NCBI GenBank assembly: GCA_019244185.1
Contig: JAFATB010000025.1
Span: 352,798-416,797, forward strand
Direction of reading: 5' to 3'
Length of the DNA: 64,000 nt
DNA from: Acidobacteriota bacterium
Lineage (GTDB): Bacteria; Acidobacteriota; Thermoanaerobaculia; Gp7-AA8
Of this stretch, positions 1-8,900 are shown one piece after another. Numbering within the stretch: the stretch's first letter is position 1; each line of letters opens with the position of its first letter. The notes under the pieces were generated by a model. That model did no database searches and was not told the DNA's origin. It saw nothing but the letters and a program-made list of their open reading frames with translations. The translations under genes were made by a program, and so were the position numbers.

Positions 1-1013
1 CGACCCGCGAAGGCGCGGGCGAGATCACGGTCGTGCTCAAGCGCACCGGCAACGTCTCGCTGCCCGTGCACATGAAGCTCGACGCCGGCGCGCTTCTCAA
101 ATTCAAAGACGAGCCGGAGACGCGCGAGCACCAGATCACGATGGCTGCCGGTCAGACGGAGCTGCCGCTGACGCTGCTCGTGCCGGATGACGACGTCTTC
201 GACGGCGAGCGGCGCGAGTTCGTCTACGTCTACTCCAACAGCGGCGAGGCGGTCATGCCCTCGTATCAAACGCTCGCCAGCACGTTCGTGCGCATCGTCG
301 ACGACGAAGCGGGACCGCACCTCTCCGTCGGCGACGACGTCACGGTCGCCGAAGGCGACAGCGGGCATGCGCTCATCTCGATTCCGCTCACGCTCTCGCA
401 GCCGATCGCGCAGGATCTCCCGCTCTTCGTCACGTACGTCGACGGTACCGCCACCGTGGGCCGTGACTACGAGACTCCCGACGGCGAGCACGGCGTCATC
501 CACGACCTCACGATTCCCGCCGGCAGCACGCACGCGAACCTCACCGCCTACATCCTCGGCGACACGGAAACGGAGCCGAACGAGACGTTCCACATCGTCC
601 TCGAACGCCCGACCGTCGCGCCGCCGGTGACGCTCGACCGCGGCGAGGTGCTCGTGACCATCGTCGACGACGACCTCTATCACTTCGCGTCCGACGTGAA
701 GCAAGCCGTGGCCGGCGTCGACGATACGCTGACCATCATCAACGGCCATCCGAGCGCGGCGCCGGTCGAGGTCGCGCTGCATTCGTCGGCGCCGACGGTC
801 GTCTCGGTGCCCGTGCACGTGACGCTCAGCGGCGCAAACGCGGCGTTCGCCATGCACCCGCTGCGCGCCGGCAACGCGAGGATCACCGCGACGGCGAGCG
901 ACGGCTCGACGTTCGACACGCTCGTCGTCGTCGCGATGCCGCAGGACGAACCGCCTCCTCCCCCGCCGCCGCCCACCACCGTGAACGGCAAGCATCGCGG
1001 CGTGCGGCACTAG
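1..1013 (+). CDS. Calx-beta domain protein, C-terminal part (5' end outside window)
   Basis: The reading frame is open from base 3, so only the C-terminus (about 336 residues) is visible. It holds at least two Calx-beta units: one ends near the DDDVFDGE and RIVDDEAGP segments, and a second runs from SVGDDVTVAEGDSG through GTATVGRDYETP and NETFHIVLERP to TIVDDD. These acidic turns are the Ca-binding signature of the fold. A Big-like beta domain follows, then a run of eight prolines and a short basic tail ending in RGVRH. Calx-beta repeats are typical of large secreted or surface adhesion proteins. Export cannot be confirmed because the N-terminus is missing. The gene converges on the dipeptidase with a 12-nt gap. 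Confidence 0.85.
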   Translation, partial: TREGAGEITVVLKRTGNVSLPVHMKLDAGALLKFKDEPETREHQITMAAGQTELPLTLLVPDDDVFDGERREFVYVYSNSGEAVMPSYQTLASTFVRIVDDEAGPHLSVGDDVTVAEGDSGHALISIPLTLSQPIAQDLPLFVTYVDGTATVGRDYETPDGEHGVIHDLTIPAGSTHANLTAYILGDTETEPNETFHIVLERPTVAPPVTLDRGEVLVTIVDDDLYHFASDVKQAVAGVDDTLTIINGHPSAAPVEVALHSSAPTVVSVPVHVTLSGANAAFAMHPLRAGNARITATASDGSTFDTLVVVAMPQDEPPPPPPPPTTVNGKHRGVRH

Positions 1014-1025
1014 CGATCGCGCGCG

Positions 1026-2555
1026 TCACTTCGTCGACATGAACGGGTGCGCGATGCGCGGCTGCGTAGCGATGTCGACGAGCGCGTCGATGAGCACGCG
1101 CGCGCCGCGTTGCAGATCGTCGACGGAGATTTTCTCGTCGACGTCGTGCCCGGGATACGGCTTGCCGGGAAACCACATGCCGAAGGCGATCGAGTTCGGA
1201 AGTCTTTTCGCGTACGTCCCGCCGCCGGAGATCGCCGGCTTCGGCGACGCGACGCCGGTCGCGCGAGCGTACGCCTTCATCAGGCGCTGCACGAGCGGCT
1301 CGTGCGGATCGAAGCCGAGCGGCTCGTCTTCGAAGTAGGTCTTGGCCGCGTTGATCGTCAGCGACGCGCCGGTGCGTTTGTTGAAGTCGGCGACGAACGC
1401 CTCGAGATACGCGCGCGCCTGCGGCGCGGTGCGCGGCGGAATGCGGCGCAGGTTCGTGACGAAGACGAACGTCTTCGCATCGTTCGCATCGCGCTTGATC
1501 GTGGCCACGTTCACGGAGTAGCGGCCCCATATCGGATCGGAGTCGGTGATGCCGAGGCCCGTGCCGTGGAGATCCTGGCCGGCAAGACGTGCAAACGCGA
1601 GGAGATCGTCGGCGCCGCCGGTCGGCAGCTGCCCTTCGAGCACGCGCGCGAGCGCGACGAGCGCGTTGCGTCCGCCTTCGATGTTGACGCCGGCGTGCGC
1701 GGAGTGGCCGTACGTGACGACGCGCAGAATCGCGCCCTGCGGACCGAGGACGAGACGCGTGCCCTCGGGCAGCGCGACCTTCGTCAGCGCGTCCATGAGC
1801 GGCTGCCAGTTCGCATGCTCGCCGGTCCAGAAGAGACGCGCCTCCGCGTGATCGGGCACGATGCTCGTCGACAGTCCCGCGTCGAGCAGATCGACGCGAT
1901 ACGGCTTCTCGACGCCGGGACGGGAGTCGAGCGTCGTGGCGACGGCAAGCGCGTCCCACGCCTTCTCGCCGACCACGACCGGGAACTCGGAGTCGAGCAC
2001 GAGCGAGTAATCGGGCGGCTGATGCTCCTTCAGATACTCGGGGATCTCCTTCGCGTCGGATTCCTCTTCGCTGCCGACCAGCAGGCGGATGTGATGCGTG
2101 CGGCGGACGCGGCTCTCCTTCAGCGCCTTCATGGCCAGCAGCGCCTGCACGAGCGGACCTTTGTCGTCGGCGGCGCCGCGACCGAGCATGTAGCCGTCGA
2201 CGACGCGCCCTTCGAACGGCGGAATCGTCCACGCCTCGACGTCGACCGGCTGCACGTCGCCATGCACGACCAGGCCGAGGATCGGCGCGGGCTCGACGCT
2301 CGCGGGCAGATCGATCTCGACGATCTTGCCGGTGTTGCGCGCGGAGAAGCCGAGGTCGTGCGCGGTCTTCAGCAGCCACTCCTTCTGCTGCGCGTGCGCC
2401 TCGTCGTTGTTCTGATAGGTCGGGAAGCGCACGACTTCCGAAAGCATCGGCACGAGGCGCTGCGCCTCGTGTTTGCGGTAGTGCTCGAGCACCGCCGTCG
2501 TGTGCGTGGCGAGCGAGGTGGCGAGAAGGAGCGACGCGACGATCATGGCGTTCAT
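1026..2555 (-). CDS. M20 family dipeptidase, exported
   Basis: A 509-residue zinc peptidase of the M20 dipeptidase (PepV/CNDP-like) group, expected to hydrolyse short peptides with a free carboxyl terminus. Metal-site motifs are visible: HGD at residues 98-100, the bridging Asp in GAADDKG (about 130-133) and the EEE cluster near 163-165; a late HDVDEK-type segment supplies the last ligand. A lid/dimerisation domain lies between about 190 and 370. The first ~17 residues are hydrophobic and read as a cleavable signal peptide, so it probably acts in the periplasm. The start is only 15 bp from the divergent DinB-fold gene. Confidence 0.9.
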   Translation of the reverse strand: MNAMIVASLLLATSLATHTTAVLEHYRKHEAQRLVPMLSEVVRFPTYQNNDEAHAQQKEWLLKTAHDLGFSARNTGKIVEIDLPASVEPAPILGLVVHGDVQPVDVEAWTIPPFEGRVVDGYMLGRGAADDKGPLVQALLAMKALKESRVRRTHHIRLLVGSEEESDAKEIPEYLKEHQPPDYSLVLDSEFPVVVGEKAWDALAVATTLDSRPGVEKPYRVDLLDAGLSTSIVPDHAEARLFWTGEHANWQPLMDALTKVALPEGTRLVLGPQGAILRVVTYGHSAHAGVNIEGGRNALVALARVLEGQLPTGGADDLLAFARLAGQDLHGTGLGITDSDPIWGRYSVNVATIKRDANDAKTFVFVTNLRRIPPRTAPQARAYLEAFVADFNKRTGASLTINAAKTYFEDEPLGFDPHEPLVQRLMKAYARATGVASPKPAISGGGTYAKRLPNSIAFGMWFPGKPYPGHDVDEKISVDDLQRGARVLIDALVDIATQPRIAHPFMSTK

Positions 2556-2557
2556 TG

Positions 2558-2563
2558 TATGGT
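2558..2563 (+). promoter_or_regulatory. putative leaderless -10 element for the DinB-fold gene
   Basis: TATGGT lies 6 nt before the ATG at 2570, and no Shine-Dalgarno precedes that ATG. The spacing puts transcription start at or next to the start codon. It is also inside the 15-bp space from the divergent dipeptidase start. Confidence 0.4.
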
Positions 2564-2569
2564 TCGCGA

Positions 2570-3103
2570 ATGACGATCTCCGGACGTCCCGCCGACGGCG
2601 AGTTCGCGGCGTACGCGACGAGCGACATCGACTTCGTCGCCGGCGACGACGCCGTGGCCGCGTTGCGCGCGCAATGCGACGAGGTCGTCGCGCTCTTCAA
2701 CACGCTCCGCAACGACGACGTTCGCGGCCTCGCCTACGCTCCCGGCAAGTGGACGCTCAAGGAAGTCCTCGGGCACCTCGCCGACGACGAGCGCATCTTC
2801 GCGTATCGCGCGCTCTGCATCGCGCGCGGCGACACGCGTCCGCTGCCGGGCTTCGACGAGCAGGAGTACGTGGCCGGGAGCCGCTTCGAGGAGCGCACGC
2901 TCGCCGACGTGCTCGACGAGTACCGCATCGTGCGCGCGGCGTCGCTCGCGCTGTTCGCATCGCTCGATGAACCCGCGTGGCTGCGGCGCGGCATCGTGAA
3001 CGAATACGAGGCGTCGGTGCGCGGGCTCGCGTTCCACATCGCCGCACACGAGCTGCATCACCTGCGCATCGTGCGCGAAAAGTACCTCGCTACTCGACTT
3101 TGA
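2570..3103 (+). CDS. DinB-fold (YfiT-like) putative metal-dependent hydrolase/transferase
   Basis: A 177-residue four-helix-bundle protein. The DinB/YfiT pattern is visible: GKWTLKEVLGHLADDE around residues 57-72 with the first His, and a C-terminal HIAAHELHHLRIVREKY with the remaining His ligands. Members bind a divalent metal and include thiol-S-transferases; no substrate can be read from sequence. I chose ATG 2570; an in-frame TTG at 2555 would add five residues. Its last 14 nt overlap the convergent PPK2 gene. A second DinB-fold gene occurs at 63008. Confidence 0.8.
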   Translation: MTISGRPADGEFAAYATSDIDFVAGDDAVAALRAQCDEVVALFNTLRNDDVRGLAYAPGKWTLKEVLGHLADDERIFAYRALCIARGDTRPLPGFDEQEYVAGSRFEERTLADVLDEYRIVRAASLALFASLDEPAWLRRGIVNEYEASVRGLAFHIAAHELHHLRIVREKYLATRL

Positions 3104-3884
3104 CGTCGCCGAGGTCGATCTTCGGGTACGACATGTCGAGGGAGTCGAGCGTCTCGGCGATCGTGCGCGCGACGACGTAGTTGCGGTACCACTTCGCGTT
3201 CGCCGGCACGACGTACCACGGCGCCCACGCGGTGGAGGTCTTCTCGATCGCATCCTCGTACGCCTTCATGTAGTCCTTCCACAGCTTGCGCTCATCGAGG
3301 TCGCCGTGCTGGAACTTCCAGCGCTTGGTCGGATCGTCGATGCGCTCCTGCAGGCGCTTGCGCTGCTCGTCCGCGCTGATGTGCAGGAAGAACTTGAGGA
3401 CGATGGTGTCGTTCTCGACGAGCATCCGCTCGAAGTCGTTGATCTGCTGATAGCGCTCCCGCCACTGCTTCTCCGGCACCAGCTCGTGCACGCGCACGAC
3501 CAGCACGTCCTCGTAGTGACTACGGTTGAAGACCGCGACCTCGCCCGCGGACGGCGTCTGCGCGTGAACGCGCCAGAGGTAGTCGTGCGCGAGCTCGTCC
3601 GGCGACGGCTTGCGGAACGAGACCACGCGCACGCCGGCGGGGTTAAAGCCGCTCATCACGTGGCGCACCGTGCCGTCTTTGCCCGACGTGTCCATGCCCT
3701 GCAGCACGACCAGCACTTTGCGGCGGCGCTCCGCGAAGAGAAGCTCCTGCAGCTCGCGCAGGCGATCGACGAGCTTCTCGCTTTCTTTCTTCGCCTCGGA
3801 TTTTTTGTCGGCGAGCGGCGTGTCGTCGGGATCGATCTCGCTGAGGTCGATCTTCGTGCCCGGGTCGATGCGATGCTTGTTCAC
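3090..3884 (-). CDS. PPK2 family polyphosphate kinase
   Basis: About 264 residues, the usual size of a one-domain PPK2, which transfers phosphate between polyphosphate and nucleotides. The Walker A region GMDTSGKDG (residues ~63-71), the NRSHYEDVL segment (~120-129) and the lid region RLQERIDDPTKRWKF are all present. The N-terminus HRIDPG...DPDDT matches the family's usual opening, so I favour GTG at 3884. An upstream ATG at 3920 would add 12 residues but overlap the alkyltransferase gene. It is probably co-transcribed with that gene (7-nt gap). Nucleotide preference (ADP, AMP or GDP) cannot be assigned by eye. Confidence 0.9.
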   Translation of the reverse strand: MNKHRIDPGTKIDLSEIDPDDTPLADKKSEAKKESEKLVDRLRELQELLFAERRRKVLVVLQGMDTSGKDGTVRHVMSGFNPAGVRVVSFRKPSPDELAHDYLWRVHAQTPSAGEVAVFNRSHYEDVLVVRVHELVPEKQWRERYQQINDFERMLVENDTIVLKFFLHISADEQRKRLQERIDDPTKRWKFQHGDLDERKLWKDYMKAYEDAIEKTSTAWAPWYVVPANAKWYRNYVVARTIAETLDSLDMSYPKIDLGDVKVE

Positions 3885-3891
3885 ACGCGCA

Positions 3892-4335
3892 TCAGAACAG
3901 GCGGCGCCCCTCGTGCGCAAGCAGCCACTGTTTGCGCTCGATTCCGCCGCCGTAGCCGGTGAGCGTTCCGTTCGAGCCGATGACGCGATGACACGGCACG
4001 ATGACGGCGATGGGATTCGCGCCGTTCGCCGCGCCGACCGCGCGCACCGCGTTCGGCCGTCCGATGCGATGCGCGATCTCGGCGTACGTGACGGTCGCGC
4101 CGTACGGCACGCGCAGCAGCTCGTCCCACACCGCGCGCTGGAACTCGGTGCCGCGCGGCGCGAGGTCGAGCTCGAACACGGTGCGTTTGCCGTCGAAGTA
4201 CTCGCGCAACTGCACGATTGCGGGATGAGACGCGTCCGCTTCGCGGAGTCCGTGCGGACGGAAGCTCACCGCGACGACGCGTTCATCGTCGTCGATCGCA
4301 ACGTGCAACGGACCAATCCGCGAATCGAAGCTCAC
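3892..4335 (-). CDS. ogt: methylated-DNA--[protein]-cysteine S-methyltransferase
   Basis: A 147-residue suicide DNA-repair protein that removes alkyl groups from O6-alkylguanine onto a cysteine. The active-site motif PCHRVIG places the acceptor Cys at residue 115. The helix-turn-helix segment VPYGATVTYAEIAHRIG (~77-92) and the GRPNAVRAVGAANGANP stretch are standard. Only the short Ogt form is present, with no Ada regulatory domain. The start is GTG 4335. It leads a small reverse-strand pair with PPK2. Confidence 0.93.
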   Translation of the reverse strand: MSFDSRIGPLHVAIDDDERVVAVSFRPHGLREADASHPAIVQLREYFDGKRTVFELDLAPRGTEFQRAVWDELLRVPYGATVTYAEIAHRIGRPNAVRAVGAANGANPIAVIVPCHRVIGSNGTLTGYGGGIERKQWLLAHEGRRLF

Positions 4336-4343
4336 CGTACCGT

Positions 4344-4349
4344 AGAATA
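4344..4349 (-). promoter_or_regulatory. putative leaderless -10 element for ogt
   Basis: Read on the reverse strand, TATTCT lies 8 nt before the GTG at 4335. No Shine-Dalgarno is visible. Confidence 0.35.
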
Positions 4350-4385
4350 ACGCCTACCGATCCCATCACAGCGAGGGAACTCTTC

Positions 4386-5372
4386 ATGAAAACCTTCTTC
4401 AAGGTCATCGGCATCGCCGTGCTGACCATCGTCGCGCTCGCGGCGATCGGCGTGTCGTGGCTCGCGCTGCGCAAGCCGGCGCAGCGTCCGGCGTCCGCCG
4501 AGCGCATCGAAGCGACGCCGGAGCGCATCGCGCGCGGCTCCTATCTCGTCAACCACGTGGCCGACTGCCTCGGCTGCCACTCCGAGCACACGCTTGCGTA
4601 CGGGTTCCCCATCAAACCGGGACGCGAAGGCGCCGGCGGCATCGTGTGGGACGAGAAGATGGGCTTCCCCGGCCGCCTCGCCGCCGCCAACCTCACGCCC
4701 GATCCCGAGACGGGACTCGGCAAGTGGTCCGACGGCGAGATCCTCCGCGCGATGCGCGAAGGCGTCGACCGCAACGGCGACGCGCTCTTTCCGATCATGC
4801 CGTACGTGCAGCTGCGCAATCTCTCCGACGACGACGCGAAGGCGATCGTCGCGTACCTCCGCACGCTGCGCCCGATCCGGTACGAGAAGCCGAAGAAGCA
4901 GCTGAACGTGCCGCTCAATTTCATCGAGAAGTTCATCCCGCAGCCGCTCGAAGGCCGCGTGACCGCGCCCGATCCGAACGACAGCGTGGCCTACGGCCGC
5001 TACCTCACGCGCATCGGCGGCTGCTACGAATGCCACACGCCGCACGACAACAAGGGACCCATCGAGGCGCAGGCGTTCAGCGGCGGCTGGGAAATGATTG
5101 GCCCGTGGGGCCGCAACGTGACCGCGAACCTCACGCCGCACCCCGACACGTTCGTCGGCCGCGCCACGAAGGCGGAGTTCATCGGCCGCTTCCGCGCCTT
5201 CGCGAACTTCACCGCCGCCAACGCCCCCGCCGCCCCCAAAGGCCGCAACACCGTCATGCCGTGGATCGAGCTCTCCGGCATGACCGACCACGACCTCGGC
5301 GCGATCTACGACTATCTGAAGACCGTGACGCCGGTGGCGAAGAAGGTGGACACGTTCCCAAACGCACAGTGA
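4386..5372 (+). CDS. diheme c-type cytochrome, membrane-anchored
   Basis: A 328-residue protein with an N-terminal hydrophobic helix (residues ~5-27) that should anchor or export it. Two c-heme sites are visible: CLGCH at 61-65 and CYECH at 213-217. Met residues in the MP(Y/W) motifs near the end of each half (FPIMPYVQL, NTVMPWIEL) are likely axial ligands. The two-domain layout resembles electron-accepting cytochrome subunits of membrane alcohol or sugar dehydrogenases, but no dehydrogenase partner lies beside it. GAGGGAA upstream of ATG 4386 is a usable ribosome site; a longer frame from 4218 lies over ogt and is rejected. Confidence 0.88.
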   Translation: MKTFFKVIGIAVLTIVALAAIGVSWLALRKPAQRPASAERIEATPERIARGSYLVNHVADCLGCHSEHTLAYGFPIKPGREGAGGIVWDEKMGFPGRLAAANLTPDPETGLGKWSDGEILRAMREGVDRNGDALFPIMPYVQLRNLSDDDAKAIVAYLRTLRPIRYEKPKKQLNVPLNFIEKFIPQPLEGRVTAPDPNDSVAYGRYLTRIGGCYECHTPHDNKGPIEAQAFSGGWEMIGPWGRNVTANLTPHPDTFVGRATKAEFIGRFRAFANFTAANAPAAPKGRNTVMPWIELSGMTDHDLGAIYDYLKTVTPVAKKVDTFPNAQ

Positions 5373-5386
5373 GCCGGTCCGACCGG

Positions 5387-5482
5387 GCCGGTGCAACCGG
5401 CTGCGCTAAAGGCCCAGCCTACCCGCACGTGCGGGCCGGTGCGACCGGCTGCGCTAAAGGCCAAGCCTACCCGCACGTACGG
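5387..5482 (+). repeat. tandem 48-bp direct repeat, two copies
   Basis: Positions 5387-5434 and 5435-5482 are the same 48-bp unit with three differences by eye. Each contains GCCGGTGC, GGCTGCGCTAAAGGCC and CCCGCACGT. The unit forms the outer part of the left arm of the inverted repeat and matches the arm core of the elements at 44414 and 55569. Confidence 0.8.
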
Positions 5483-5812
5483 CTGCCCTCAATGTCGTTT
5501 GGGGGCGGCCGCATGTGCGCGTCGTATCGTGGGGACATGCATCGCATTCGCCCCGTCTCCGCCGCTGACTGCGCCGCACTAATCCCCGCGAGATAGATCA
5601 CGGACGGATGAATCGCCGACCGCCCGCCATCGACGACTGCGCGCAACTCGTGCGCAGCGCGGCGAGTGCAGCGCAGTCAGCGGCGGAGATGGGACGAATG
5701 CGATGGATGCGCCGCACGATACGACGCGCACATGCGGCCACTCGGAGCGATATTCAGGGCAGCCGCACGTGCGACTAGGCTAGGCCCTTAGCGCAGCCGG
5801 TCGGACCGGCGG
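5387..5812. repeat. large nested inverted repeat (element A)
   Basis: The left arm (about 5435-5580) pairs imperfectly with the right arm (about 5650-5812). The outer ~50 bp match the dispersed palindrome family. The inner ~100 bp carry a GNAT 5' end in both arms, in opposite orientations. The centre (~5581-5650) is unpaired apart from a short GCGC-rich palindrome near 5640. It lies between a plus-strand gene end and a minus-strand gene end, like the other two members. No transposase is present, so it is non-autonomous or simply a palindromic repeat. Confidence 0.75.
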
Positions 5813-5885
5813 CTCGCAGCGCGCGCATGAGGCGCTGGGCTTCGAGGTCGTCGATCGGATCGTGAACTATCGCAAGCGTTTGTGA
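5537..5885 (+). pseudogene. GNAT N-acetyltransferase remnant, split by inverted repeat
   Basis: At 5537 an ATG opens the peptide MHRIRPVSAADCAALIPAR and then hits TAG at 5594-5596; RIRP..AAD is the usual start of a GNAT acetyltransferase. At 5811-5885 the same strand reads GSQRAHEALGFEVVDR followed by IVNYRKRL and TGA, which is the usual GNAT C-terminus (RAH...LGF...YRK). The roughly 130-residue middle is missing and palindromic sequence sits in its place. The right arm, read on the reverse strand, repeats RIRPISAADCAAL with ATC in place of ATG. The recognition rests on pattern, not a database hit. Confidence 0.6.
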
Positions 5886-5922
5886 GAGCGGCGACCGCGT
5901 GCGGTCGCCGCTCTCACTGTTT
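5882..5922. terminator. perfect 15-bp stem terminator hairpin
   Basis: GTGAGAGCGGCGACC (5882-5896) and its exact complement (5903-5917) flank a 6-nt loop, followed by TGTTT on the plus strand. The stem overlaps the TGA of the GNAT remnant and lies 10 bp from the stop of the converging giant gene, so it could serve both strands, although the minus side has only a weak T-rich tail. Confidence 0.7.
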
Positions 5923-5927
5923 CACCT

Positions 5928-8900
5928 TCAGCTCAGACGGCGCACGGCGAGCGCGGCGAGCAGCGCGGCGACCGCGAGCAGCGCCCATTCGTCGAGCGTT
6001 GGGATGGGGAGGATCTGCTGGATGACGACCGGCGTGGCGACGTCGTTGTTCGACGGATCGTCGTCGTTGTCGGGATCGGCATCCGTGCCGTTCTGCGAGA
6101 TGTCGGTCACCGTCACCCCTTCGGGCGACTGGCCGCTGCCGCTGGTCGAGACGTTGTACGTCTTGTCTTCGCAGTTCGCGACGAGGTGGACGTTGATGTG
6201 CACGATCGCGGTCTGTCCGGGTTGCAGCGTCGCGCCGGCGAGCAGCAGGTTCTGATTCGACGCGCCGTTGTACGCCGGGTCGACGGCGAGGTCGCTGCTG
6301 GTGATCGACGTGACGCTGTACGTCGCCGGCGGCACGAAGACGCTCGCGAGCGGGGTCGTGGCCTGCACGTTCGACAGCGCGACGTTGCCGAGGTTCTCGA
6401 GGCGGACGTCGAAGACGAGATCGTAGACGCCGCAGGTGCCGGTGTACGTCGACGTCACGTTCATCGCCACGCCGATGCGCGGGCTCTCCGCGACGATCGT
6501 GACGAGGTGATCCTCGACTTCGCCGTCGGGCGCGAGTCCGGTGACACCGAGGCCGGTCTGCGACGAGATGCGCGCGCGGGCCACGGCGGTTCCCGCCGGC
6601 GTGTTGAGCGGCACCGTCATCGGGAACGACTGCGCGGTGTTCGCGGCGAGCAGCTGATCGGTGACGACGTGCTCACCCGCATCGTTCCAGTCGCCGTCGT
6701 GGTTGTAGTCGACCCAGAGATTGACGAAGCCGCCGGTGGCGCCGGCCTGCAGCGTGACGGTGCCGTCGGTGCCGGAGACGTAGCTGGCCGCGAACGTCAC
6801 GCCGTTCTCGTCGTCGATGCCGGCCGTGTCGTCGCCGTCGGCACCGGCGCTCGGCGCGCCGTCGGCTTCCGTATCGACACTCGGGCCGAGGGTCGGATTG
6901 TTGGCGACGAGCACGACGTGCCGCGCGCCGTTCGACGCGAGGAGCGTCGGATACGTCGGATCGGGCGCATCGCCGAAGTCGAGACCTTCGACGTCGATGG
7001 CGTAGTCCTCGACCTCGCCGTTGGTTGCGGCGCCGGTGGGCGTGGCGATACCGGTGGAGCTGAGGCGGAAGCGCGCGTAGCTGGCGGACGTGTGCGCGTT
7101 GCACGGCACGTTCACGGGGATGACGTTCGCGCCGGCGCTCACCGCGAGCGACGTGGCGATGCGGTCGCCGGCGTCGAACGTGCCGTTGCCGTCGAAGTCG
7201 ATCCATGCGTCGAGGCGCGGCGTGGCGATGCCGGCGGTGTTCGTCAGCGTCACGGTCACGTTCTGCGTCGAGCAGGCGACGAGTGCGGACGGCAGCAGGA
7301 CGCCGTCTTCATCCGCGCCGTCGCCGGTCGCGCCGCTGCTCGGCTGGCCGTTGCTCTCCGCATCGACGGTCGCGCCGAGGGAGAAGCCGGTGACGAGGAT
7401 GTGATGCGGGCCGTCGGCCGCGAGCGAGGTGCCGTACGAATCGGGCGCATCGCCGAAGTCGACCGCGCCGATGGTGAACGCGTAGTCCTCGACCTCGCCG
7501 TCCGCGGCGTCGCTCGTCGGCGTCAAGCCGCCGGCGGACGAGAGGCGGAAGCGCGCGTACGTCAGGCCTGACGTAGCGTTGCACGGCACGGTCGTGGTGA
7601 GCGCGTTCGCGCCGGCGATCACGGGGACGTTGATGAAGATCTGTTCGCCCGCGTCGGCGAAGTCGCCGTCGCCGTTGTAGTCGATCCACGCGTCGAGTTT
7701 CGCCGCGCCGCTGCTGGTCACGGTGAACGATGCCGGATCGCACGTCGCGAAGGTCGACGTCAGCACGACGCCGTCCTCGTCGTCGGCGCAAGTGCCGATG
7801 CGGCTCGTGCCGGTCGCGAGATCGTCGCCATTTGCGCCGACACTGTCCTGCGACGCGGTCTCGGTGTCGACGCAGGTACCAAGGTACAACGGTACGAGCG
7901 GATCGACGACGTGCTCGGCGGAGCCGTAGCTCGCCGGCGCGTCGCCGAAGTCGGCGCCGGTCACGGTGACGGCGTAGTCCTCGACCTCGCCGTCGGCCGC
8001 GGGACCGGTGGGTGCGAGGCCGCCGGCGCTCGAGCAGCGGAAGCGCGCGTAGGTCGTGCCAGGGAGCGCGTTCGCGGGCACGGCCGGATTGAGAACCGTC
8101 GGCGCTCCGATGGGAATGACGAGCGACGCGGCGATCTGTTCGCCGTTGTCGTTGAAAACACCGTTCTGGTTCCAGTCGACCCACGCGTCGAGCGTGCACG
8201 GCGTGGGACCGCCGGACGTGACGGAGAACGCCGCCGTCGCGCCGGGCGTGAACGAGCCGCTGAACGCGACGCCGTCCTCGTCGTCGCCGCCGCTGCAGGT
8301 GCCGGTCGTGGTTCCGGCGGCGAGATCGTCAGCGTTCGCGGCGATGTTCTGCGCGAAACCGCCGTCGCTGTCGACGCACGCGCCGAGGTACGGGGCGTTC
8401 GAGACGCCGAGCTGATGGCGCGGACCGTTGTCGAGCGCGGTCGTGTTGTAGTCGTTGTGCGCGACGCCCGCGCCGACGTCGGGCGCGTCGCCGTAATCGT
8501 AGAGCAGCGGCGTCACGCTGCCGGTGATGAAGCCGAAGTCGACGGTGAGGTTCGTGTCGTTGTTGCCGTCTTCCGACGTCGGCTCGCCGTTGTCGGTGAG
8601 CGTCACCGGATCGCTGGCGACGAGCGCGCCGACGTTGGTGCCGTTGTCGTCGCCGTTCACGTCGTCGTCGGGATCGGGCGCGGGATCGTTGCCGGTGCTC
8701 GTGGTGAGTCCCGCGAGCGCGCCGCCGCCGTTGAAGTTCTCGGGCGCGACGACGACGATGTAGTTGCCGGGCGCGAGGTTGTCGAAGCGATAGCGGCCGG
8801 CGAAGCCGCCGGACGTCGCGGTGGTGGACGAGCCGGAGAACTCGTCGAGCGTCGGCTCGCCGTCGTTGTTCACGTCGCGATAGAGATCGAGGCGGACGTC

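Larger units (their letters stand above)
5373..5927. other. 555-bp region without an intact gene
   Basis: It contains the two 48-bp tandem repeats, nested inverted repeat A, two GNAT fragments and a terminator hairpin. No intact ORF with coding character is visible. Confidence 0.8.

Noticed and set aside
883..2712. Long reverse-strand frame of 609 codons over the dipeptidase
   Set aside because: Arg/Ala-rich, no domain, and fully overlaps the M20 peptidase, which has catalytic motifs. It is a GC-rich shadow frame.
5387..5482. Two direct repeats as a possible CRISPR start
   Set aside because: The 48-bp units are adjacent with no spacers and belong to an inverted-repeat element.
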